Origin: Saccharopolyspora montiporae
GTDB taxonomy: Bacteria; Actinomycetota; Actinomycetes; Mycobacteriales; Pseudonocardiaceae
NCBI RefSeq assembly: GCF_015209505.1
Contig: NZ_JADEYC010000045.1
Coordinates: 1-45,950 of the forward strand
DNA: 45,950 nt
Reading direction: 5' to 3'
The notes below the pieces were generated by a model. It saw only the letters and a program-made list of their open reading frames with translations, was not told the origin of the DNA and made no database searches. A program made the translations under genes and the position numbers. Position 1 is the stretch's first letter; each line of letters begins with the position of its first letter. Below are positions 40,176 to 45,950 of this stretch, one piece after another.

Positions 40176-41072
40176 TCACTCCGACAACAGGCGCGCCGGT
40201 GTGTCGTGCAGCACCCGGCGCAGGAAACCGTCCCCGAGCCGCTCGTCGCCGTCCGCCCAACCGATGATCGCGGACAGCTGCTCGGCGTACGGGTACGGGA
40301 TGTTCGGGTAGTCGGTGCCCAGCACCACCCGGTCCTGCAGATCCGCGATCCGGCCCGGCCAATCCTGCGGCAGCGGCGCGAACCGCTCGCTGAACCCGAC
40401 ACCGACCATGGTGGTGTCCACGTGCACCCGCGGGTACCGGCGCACCAGGTCCAGCGCCGCCGCGTAGTCCGGCATACCCGCGTGCGCGAGCACCGCCGTC
40501 AGCCGGGGATGGGACCGCAGCACCCGCTCGAAGATGTCCAGACCGGTGTGCTGACCGGGCCTGGGCCCGTTCCCGCAGTGCACGACCACCGGAACCCCGG
40601 CCTCGGCGAGCAGCCCCCACGCCCGGTCGAGCTGCTCGTCCCGCGGGTCGAACGCGCCGACCTGGACGTGCACCTTCACGCACCGCGCACCCTCGCGCAG
40701 CGCCTCGGCCAAGTAGTCGGGCGCGCCGGGCTCCGGGAACATCGTCGCGGTCGGCACCGCCTCCGGCGTGCTCGCGGCGAACTCGCGCACCCAGCCGTTC
40801 AGCCACGCGGCCATGTCCGGCTTGTGCGGGTAGACCAGCGGCGCGAAGGTGCGCACGCCCAGCTCGCGCAGGATGCGGACCCGGGTCTCCTCCGGATACC
40901 GGTAGCGCACCGGCCACGCCATGCCGTAGTGCTCCTCGGCCAGGTCGAAGAACGCCCACACCTTGTGCAGCACCCGCTCGGGCAGGAAGTGCGTGTGCAG
41001 GTCGACCAGCCCGGGAAGGCCGAGTTCGGCGATCCGGTCCGGGACCCGCTCGTCGTCCGGCGGGCCGGCCAC
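40176..41072 (-). CDS. Amidohydrolase-family (TIM-barrel metal hydrolase) protein
   Basis: This 298-aa protein of the amidohydrolase_2 type has metal-binding HTH in LVDLHTHFLPERV near residue 25, KVHVQVGAFDPRD, a histidine in VVHCGNGPRPG, AHAGMPDY and the catalytic aspartate in LGTDYPNIPY. Relatives include decarboxylases and hydrolases such as ACMSD-type enzymes. The substrate is unknown. GTG 41072 shares one base with the smpB stop (TAGTG), so it is coupled to smpB and separates it from ssrA. Confidence 0.88.
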   Translation of the reverse strand: MAGPPDDERVPDRIAELGLPGLVDLHTHFLPERVLHKVWAFFDLAEEHYGMAWPVRYRYPEETRVRILRELGVRTFAPLVYPHKPDMAAWLNGWVREFAASTPEAVPTATMFPEPGAPDYLAEALREGARCVKVHVQVGAFDPRDEQLDRAWGLLAEAGVPVVVHCGNGPRPGQHTGLDIFERVLRSHPRLTAVLAHAGMPDYAAALDLVRRYPRVHVDTTMVGVGFSERFAPLPQDWPGRIADLQDRVVLGTDYPNIPYPYAEQLSAIIGWADGDERLGDGFLRRVLHDTPARLLSE

Positions 41073-41551
41073 TACGTCCGCTTGCCCTTCCGAGCGCGGC
41101 CGATCGCGCGGGCCATCTCCCGCTCGGCGTCGCGCTTGGCCATGTCGCGGCGCTTGTCGTGCGCCTTCTTGCCGCGCGCCAGCGCCAGTTCGACCTTGGC
41201 CTTGCCGTCCGAGAAGTACAGCGACAGCGGCACGAGGCTCAGCCCGCTCTCCTGGATCTTGCCGACCAGCCGGACGATCTCATCCTTGTGCATCAGCAAC
41301 TTCCGGGAGCGCCGCGGCTCGTGGTTGGTCCACGTGCCCTCGGTGTACTCCGGGATGTGCACGTTGCGCAGCCACACCTCGCCGTCGTCGACGGTGGCGA
41401 ACGCGTCGACCAGCGAGGCCTTGCCCTGGCGCAGGCTCTTGACCTCGGTCCCGGCCAGCACGATGCCGGTCTCGTAGGTGTCGAGCACGGACCAGTCGTG
41501 CCGCGCCTTGCGGTTCTGCGCGATCAGCTTGCGCCCGCGTTCCTTCACCAT
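41072..41551 (-). CDS. smpB: SsrA-binding protein SmpB
   Basis: This 159-aa protein binds tmRNA and brings it to stalled ribosomes. It has IAQNRKARHDWSVLDTYETG at the start, the conserved GTEVKSLRQGKASLVDAF, and a basic C-terminal tail (KKAHDKRRDMAKRDAEREM) that inserts into the mRNA channel. ATG 41551 gives the normal SmpB N-terminus (MVKERGRK). It lies between ftsX and the amidohydrolase, with ssrA about 1 kb further on. Confidence 0.96.
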   Translation of the reverse strand: MVKERGRKLIAQNRKARHDWSVLDTYETGIVLAGTEVKSLRQGKASLVDAFATVDDGEVWLRNVHIPEYTEGTWTNHEPRRSRKLLMHKDEIVRLVGKIQESGLSLVPLSLYFSDGKAKVELALARGKKAHDKRRDMAKRDAEREMARAIGRARKGKRT

Positions 41552-41636
41552 GCGTCCAACTCTAGCTCCCGCCGCGAGCACGCCGAACGGGGTTTTCGCG
41601 CGGCGCGGACGGCCACGAGCGCCCCCGGACGCGAAA

Positions 41637-41676
41637 CGGCCCGCGGCACCCGGTGTGGACCGGGCACCGCGGGCCG
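41637..41676 (-). terminator. Hairpin downstream of ftsX
   Basis: An 18-bp stem with two mismatches (arms at 41637-41654 and 41659-41676, loop GTGG) begins ten bases after the ftsX stop in the direction of transcription. It probably ends the ftsEX transcript before smpB. Confidence 0.65.
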
Positions 41677-41686
41677 GTGCCGATGC

Positions 41687-42589
41687 TCAGAGCCGCACGT
41701 ACAGCCGCAGCGTCACGTAGCCGGTGATCGCGGACACGGCCGCGGCGACCAGCGCGAGGATCGGCGACACGACGGCTATGTCGCCCCATTCGATGGGTGG
41801 GATCACCCCGGCCCCGAACACCGGGGACATCACGCTGTCGATGAACGTGGCCTTCGCGACCACCAGGCCGAGGATCGCCAGGACCGCGCCGATCAACCCG
41901 GACACCACCGCTTCCAGCAGGAACGGCAGCTGGGTGTACCAGCGCGTGGCGCCGACCAGGCGCATGATGCCGGTCTCCGTGCGCCGGGTGAACGCGGACA
42001 GCTGGATCGTGTTCGAGATCAGCAGCAGCGCGGCCATGGCCTGGATCAACGCGATCGCGAAGGTGGCGTTGCGCACGCCGTTGAGCACGTTGAACAGCTG
42101 CCCCAGGTAGTCGGCCTGGTCGACGACGCTGTCCACACCGGCCTTGCCCTGGACCTGCTGCTCCAGCGCCGGGAAGCGCTCCGGCTCGGAGAGCTTCACG
42201 CGCAGCGAGGCGGGCATGGCCTCGGCGCGGGCCACGCTCTTGAGCTCCGGCTGGGACTCGAACACCCGGTTGAAGTTGGCGAACGCCTCTTCGCGGTTCT
42301 CGTACTCCACGCTGTCCACCCCGGAGAAGCCCTCCAGGTCGGCGAGGATGTTCGCGCAGGGCTGCTGGGCGCAGTCGGTGTCGTTGGCGGAGACGTCATC
42401 GGTCATGAACACCACGACCTCGGCCTGGTCCTGGTAGGTCTCCTGCATCTTGTCGATCATCCGGATGACAAGCAGACCGCCGCCGAGCAGACCGACCGAA
42501 ATGGCCGTCGTCAGAATCATCGCGATGGTCATCGTCACGTTGCGACGGAGTCCGTTGACGACCTCGCTGAATACGAAGCTCGCACGCAT
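41687..42589 (-). CDS. ftsX: Cell-division ABC transporter permease-like FtsX
   Basis: This 300-aa protein has an N-terminal cytoplasmic segment, helix 1 (IAMILTTAISVGLLGGGLLVI), then an extracellular domain of about 120 residues with two cysteines (DCAQQPC) and three further helices in the C-terminal half. With FtsE it transmits a division signal to cell-wall hydrolases (RipC in mycobacteria). It lies directly after ftsE. Confidence 0.95.
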   Translation of the reverse strand: MRASFVFSEVVNGLRRNVTMTIAMILTTAISVGLLGGGLLVIRMIDKMQETYQDQAEVVVFMTDDVSANDTDCAQQPCANILADLEGFSGVDSVEYENREEAFANFNRVFESQPELKSVARAEAMPASLRVKLSEPERFPALEQQVQGKAGVDSVVDQADYLGQLFNVLNGVRNATFAIALIQAMAALLLISNTIQLSAFTRRTETGIMRLVGATRWYTQLPFLLEAVVSGLIGAVLAILGLVVAKATFIDSVMSPVFGAGVIPPIEWGDIAVVSPILALVAAAVSAITGYVTLRLYVRL

Positions 42590-42648
42590 CTTGTGTCAGC
42601 TTTCCTACCGGTGTCGGGGGTTTGACTCGGGGTGCGGGGGTGGCGCGC

Positions 42649-43338
42649 TCAGCGCCCGACGCCGTAGACACCGCGCGCGTCGTCGCGGATCACGCGGCCG
42701 AGGCTGAGCTCGACCACGCGGCGGCGCATCGAGTCGACGATGGAGTGGTCGTGCGTGGCCATGATGACCGTGGTGCCGGTGCGATTGATCCGCTCCAGCA
42801 GCAGCATGATGTCCTGGCTGGTGTCCGGGTCGAGGTTCCCGGTGGGCTCATCGCACATCAGCACCAGCGGCCGGTTGACGAAGGCCCGCGCGATCGCCAC
42901 CCGCTGCTGCTCACCACCGGAGAGCTCGTGCGGCATGCGGTCCGCCTTGCCGTCCAGGCCGACCAGCTGCAGCACCTCGGGGACCACCTTGCGGATGGTG
43001 TGCCGCGGCTTGCCGATGACCTCCAACGCGAACGCCACGTTCTCCGCGACGGTCTTGTTGTTGAGCAGCCGGAAGTCTTGGAAGACACAGCCGATCCGCT
43101 GGCGCAGTCGGGGAACGCGCCGGCGCGGGAGCTTGGCGACGTTCCAGTCGGCGACGAACAGCCGGCCCCGACTGGGCACGTCCTCGCGCAGCAGCAGGCG
43201 CAGGAACGTCGACTTCCCGGACCCGGACGGGCCGATCAGGAACACGAACTCGCCCTTGTCGATGCCGACCGAGACATCTTCCAGAGCGGGCCGGGTCGAC
43301 GTCTTGTACGTCTTGGACACGTGCTCAAGCCGAATCAC
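42649..43338 (-). CDS. ftsE: Cell-division ATPase FtsE
   Basis: This 229-aa ABC ATPase has Walker A GPSGSGKST, Q-loop VFQDFRLL, signature LSGGEQQR, Walker B LVLMCDEPTGNLD and ATHDHSI. GTG 43338 gives the usual VIRLEHVSKTY start. The open frame to 43521 is not supported. It pairs with FtsX, 59 bases downstream. prfB lies upstream in the standard actinobacterial order. Confidence 0.95.
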   Translation of the reverse strand: MIRLEHVSKTYKTSTRPALEDVSVGIDKGEFVFLIGPSGSGKSTFLRLLLREDVPSRGRLFVADWNVAKLPRRRVPRLRQRIGCVFQDFRLLNNKTVAENVAFALEVIGKPRHTIRKVVPEVLQLVGLDGKADRMPHELSGGEQQRVAIARAFVNRPLVLMCDEPTGNLDPDTSQDIMLLLERINRTGTTVIMATHDHSIVDSMRRRVVELSLGRVIRDDARGVYGVGR

Positions 43339-43598
43339 GGGGCGTGAGCCTACCTGCGACCGTTCGAGGGACCGCGCCTCACCCACCCCGCCGACCAGCC
43401 ACCGGGCGCGCGGGCCCTGCGCGGAGCCCGCCGCCGTGCCTGCGGACGGGCGTCGGTCCGGACACCGCGGCACGTTCCACCCGCGGTGCAGCGCACGGTA
43501 CGACCGGGACCGACCGGACACATCGGGCCGCCTCGCTAGAACTCCTGTTCGACTCAGCGGCCCCGGCGCACGGCCGGGTCACCGCGGGCGGCGCCGGA

Positions 43599-44702
43599 TC
43601 AGGCCGCTTCCTGCTGGCGGCGCCAGCGGATACCGGACTCCAGGAAGCCGTCGATCTCCCCGTCCAGCACGGCCTCCGGGTTGCCGACCTCGTGGTCGGT
43701 GCGCAGGTCCTTGACCATCTGGTACGGGTGCAGCACGTAGGAGCGCATCTGGTTGCCCCAGCTGGAGCCGCTGCCCTTGAGCGCGTCCAGCTCGGCGCGC
43801 TCCTGCTCCTTCTGCCTGGTCAGCAGCTTGGACTGCAGCACGCGCATGGCCGCGGCCTTGTTCTGCAGCTGCGACTTCTCGTTCTGGCAGGACACGACGA
43901 TGCCGGTCGGCTGGTGGGTGATCCGCACCGCCGAGTCGGTCGTGTTGACGCTCTGCCCGCCGGGACCCGAGGACCGGAACACGTCCACCCGGATGTCCTT
44001 CTCCGGGATCTCGACGTGGTCGGTCTCCTCCACCACGGGAAGCACCTCCACCCCGGCGAACGAGGTCTGCCTGCGGCCCTGGTTGTCGAACGGCGAGATG
44101 CGCACCAGCCGGTGCGTGCCCTGCTCCACGGACAGCGTGCCGTAGGCGTACTGGGCGTTGACCTGGAAGGTGACCGACTTCAGCCCGGCCTCCTCGGCGT
44201 ACGAGGTGTCGTAGACCTCCACCGGGTACTCGTGGCGCTCGGCCCAGCGCAGGTACATCCGCATCAGCATCTCGGCGAAGTCCGCGGCGTCCACCCCGCC
44301 GGCCTCCGCACGGATGGTGACCACGGCCTCCCGCGAGTCGTACTCGCCGGACAGCAGGGTGCGGACTTCGAGCGCCTCCAGATCCTTGCGCAGCCGCGCC
44401 CGCTCCTCGTCGGCCTCGGCGAGCCCCGCGGAGTCGGCTTCGGCTTCGCTGAGCTCGTAGAGCACCTCCAGGTCCTCCACGCGCTGGCGCATCTCGGTGA
44501 TCCGGCGCAGGTCGGCCTGGCTGTGCACCAGCTGGCTGCTGACCCGCTGGGCGTACTCGACGTTATCCCAGAGGTCGGGCTTGGCGGCCTCGGTCTCCAG
44601 CTCCGTGATCTTGCTGCGCAACGCGTCCAGATCCATCACGCTCTCGATGTTTTCGAGAGTGCTGGACAGTTCCTTGAGCTCGCTTGCGACGTCGGGATTC
44701 AC
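43599..44702 (-). CDS. prfB: Peptide chain release factor 2
   Basis: This 367-aa release factor recognises UGA and UAA through the SPF tripeptide (in VRISPFDNQGRR) and triggers hydrolysis with the GGQ loop (SSGPGGQSVNTTDS). The gene is continuous from GTG 44702. There is no internal UGA frameshift site of the enteric type. It is followed, 260 bases on, by ftsE. Confidence 0.96.
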   Translation of the reverse strand: MNPDVASELKELSSTLENIESVMDLDALRSKITELETEAAKPDLWDNVEYAQRVSSQLVHSQADLRRITEMRQRVEDLEVLYELSEAEADSAGLAEADEERARLRKDLEALEVRTLLSGEYDSREAVVTIRAEAGGVDAADFAEMLMRMYLRWAERHEYPVEVYDTSYAEEAGLKSVTFQVNAQYAYGTLSVEQGTHRLVRISPFDNQGRRQTSFAGVEVLPVVEETDHVEIPEKDIRVDVFRSSGPGGQSVNTTDSAVRITHQPTGIVVSCQNEKSQLQNKAAAMRVLQSKLLTRQKEQERAELDALKGSGSSWGNQMRSYVLHPYQMVKDLRTDHEVGNPEAVLDGEIDGFLESGIRWRRQQEAA

Positions 44703-44812
44703 AGTGCTCAGGGTACGTCACCGGCGCAGCGCTCCCCACGAGGACGGCCGCTCGGCGCGGGGCGAGCCGCTGCGCCGGGCGACCGAGCGCGTGGCCGGAC
44801 ACCGCGCCCTCG

Positions 44813-45310
44813 TCACTTCGGGATGTTGTCCAGCAGCTTGATGATGGCCCGGTTGTGGGCGACGGTGAAATCGGCCGCGGCCTTCTCGTACGGGTCGTCG
44901 GCGGTCTTGGCCGCGTTCTTGGCCTCGTCCAGCTTCTGGGTGTACTGGGTCCGCGCGGACGCCACGAGGTTGGCGCGCTGCTTGGCGGTCAGCGACCCGG
45001 AGTAGACGAGTCGCAGGATGAGCGGGCTGCGGACGTTGTCCGGCCCCGGTTCGGTGTTCAGCCACGTTTTGAAGGCGCGCTTGCCCGCGGCGGTGATCGC
45101 GTACTGCTGGCTGGAACGGGGTCCCTGCTTGCCGAGGCGCAGCAGGCCCGCATCGGTGAGCGCCGGCAGCTCCCGGTACACCTGGCTGCGGGTGACGCTG
45201 AAGAACCCGCCGAAGCGCTCGGTAGCGGCAGCAACCAGCTGACCACCGGTCTTCGGCCCTTCGTGCAGTAGCCCCAACAGGGCGGCGGATGTCGCGTTCA
45301 GCTCGGTCAC
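44813..45310 (-). CDS. PadR-family transcriptional regulator
   Basis: This 165-aa protein has a PadR winged helix (ATSAALLGLLHEGPKTGGQLV, then VTRSQVYRELPALTDAGLLRLG and SSQQYAITAAGKRAFKTWL) and a C-terminal helical dimerisation region. GTG 45310 starts the typical opening. Two 14-bp boxes lie about 30-65 bases upstream and are likely operators for self-control. No obvious target gene adjoins it within the window. Confidence 0.9.
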   Translation of the reverse strand: MTELNATSAALLGLLHEGPKTGGQLVAAATERFGGFFSVTRSQVYRELPALTDAGLLRLGKQGPRSSQQYAITAAGKRAFKTWLNTEPGPDNVRSPLILRLVYSGSLTAKQRANLVASARTQYTQKLDEAKNAAKTADDPYEKAAADFTVAHNRAIIKLLDNIPK

Positions 45311-45339
45311 GGACCCAACGGTGCCACGCCGCCATGATG

Positions 45340-45375
45340 CTGTCCACAGTGGTCCGCAGATCTGTCCACAGTGGT
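45340..45375. promoter_or_regulatory. Duplicated box CTGTCCACAGTGGT, probable PadR operator
   Basis: Two identical 14-bp copies at 45340-45353 and 45362-45375 each contain the dyad CCAC-A-GTGG. They are spaced 22 bases start to start, about two DNA turns, just upstream of the PadR-family start. This is a typical arrangement for cooperative dimer binding. Confidence 0.55.
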
Positions 45376-45633
45376 TGCAATCCGCTGGTCCGAGTGGACG
45401 AGGCGTTCGGCCATCAGCGCGAGATCCCGCCGGCCGCCGACCACGCTCGGCGAGCACGGTGGCGGGATGACTGGTCCGAGCGCCCGCGCGCACTGCGCCC
45501 AACGGCCGCGCCGTTCCCCTGTCCGAGGGTTCTTGGCCGCGCGAAGAGGTGCTATCGCCGGCGGCCTCTGCACAACGGCGCGGTCCGCGAGGAAGCTACC
45601 GGGCACCGCAGTCGAGCACTCGGAGGTAGGACG

Positions 45634-45831
45634 GTGCATCGGAGTTGGCCGCGCATCCCGTCCCCGGCAGGCGCCGCCCGGGAGCGGCATGCCGTTTCGG
45701 TTCAGCGTACTGCCGCCACCAGCAGCTGCGCCGTGTGCGGGCGGGCGATGCGCACCCCGCCGGACCCGGACGGCGGGAGCGGGGTCTGCTCCCCGGAGTG
45801 CGCCAAGGTCTGGGCCGCCGACCGGGATTGA
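45634..45831 (+). CDS. Small zinc-ribbon-like protein
   Basis: This 65-aa ORF starts at GTG 45634 with GGAGG seven bases upstream. The C-terminal half has CAVCGRAM, then GSGVCSPECAKVWAADRD, a CxxC...CxxxC arrangement like a treble-clef or zinc ribbon. The N-terminal half is Arg/Pro-rich and may not be authentic. The function is unknown. Confidence 0.45.
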   Translation: MHRSWPRIPSPAGAARERHAVSVQRTAATSSCAVCGRAMRTPPDPDGGSGVCSPECAKVWAADRD

Positions 45832-45926
45832 CGCTCGCGCACCACCGGCCCCGGCCGTGCGCTCGGGCCCCTCGCGCCTCGACGACGCATAGTTCGGCCA
45901 CCGCTCGCGCACGTCGCGCACGAGAA

Positions 45927-45950
45927 GGGCCCCGGCCGAAGCCGGGGCCC
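45927..45950. terminator. Hairpin at right edge
   Basis: A perfect 10-bp stem (GGGCCCCGGC and its complement) with a CGAA tetraloop runs to the window edge. On the minus strand it is followed by TTCTCG, so it may terminate a minus-strand gene beyond the window. Confidence 0.6.

Noticed and set aside
43599..44702. Possible programmed frameshift in prfB, as in enteric bacteria
   Set aside because: The frame is continuous from the GTG start and shows no early in-frame UGA or Shine-Dalgarno-like stimulator, as is usual in actinomycetes.
45289..45831. 180-aa ORF running through the PadR operator region
   Set aside because: The first 115 codons cover the operator boxes and look non-coding. Only the last 65 codons, with their own GTG and ribosome-binding site, are kept as a candidate.

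Overview
The window comes from a high-GC actinomycete, most likely a member of the Pseudonocardiaceae (Saccharopolyspora-like). The evidence is strong G/C third-position bias, many GTG starts, four-base stop/start overlaps inside operons, an XRE-DUF397 pair, DUF3558-, YbaB- and EspC-like genes, and an actinobacterial prfB-ftsE-ftsX-smpB-ssrA block. No phage, IS element or CRISPR array is visible.

Left part (1-11,372). An Sdh1-type succinate dehydrogenase operon (membrane anchor, flavoprotein, iron-sulfur subunit) lies on the minus strand. Next come small membrane proteins (two tandem paralogue pairs and one apparently broken copy), a YbaB-like gene with an apparent frameshift coupled to a DUF3558-like lipoprotein, and a plus-strand three-gene molybdenum hydroxylase operon (large MoCo subunit, [2Fe-2S] subunit, FAD subunit). 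A perfect palindrome separates that operon from the end of the phn operon.

Phosphonate region (10,881-19,770, minus strand, read right to left). The order is phnD, phnF, phnG, phnH, phnI, a phnJ-phnK fusion, phnL, phnM, an inositol-monophosphatase-like gene and a DUF3995 membrane protein. Most genes overlap by a few bases. Together they encode a C-P lyase that attaches a methylphosphonate-type substrate to ribose triphosphate, removes pyrophosphate (PhnM) and cleaves the C-P bond (PhnJ). phnC/phnE (transport) and phnN/phnP (processing of the ribosyl product) are absent from the window.

Middle (19,900-31,530). This part holds a decayed DUF72 gene, a membrane protein with in-frame 21-bp repeats, a peptide/nickel-type ABC operon (binding protein, SAM methyltransferase, two permeases, no ATPase), a decayed adenine methyltransferase with an internal deletion, a sugar-porter MFS gene behind a CRP-like site, a secreted protein, a cytochrome P450 and a small conserved protein.

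Accessory stretch (31,599-39,710). An XRE/DUF397 pair has tandem 13-bp operator-like repeats upstream. Beside it is what I consider the most interesting system: a four-gene minus-strand cassette with an EspC-like partner (fused to a DinB-like fragment), a WxG-type protein ending in a glycine-zipper segment, and two tandem membrane/PH-like paralogues that could be immunity proteins. It is followed by a TSUP transporter with DUF1634, an orphan Cys-rich gene and a phosphotransferase remnant beside ssrA.

Right part (39,711-45,950). This is core translation and division: tmRNA, an amidohydrolase, smpB, ftsX, ftsE and prfB, then a PadR-family regulator with duplicated operator-like boxes and a small zinc-ribbon ORF.
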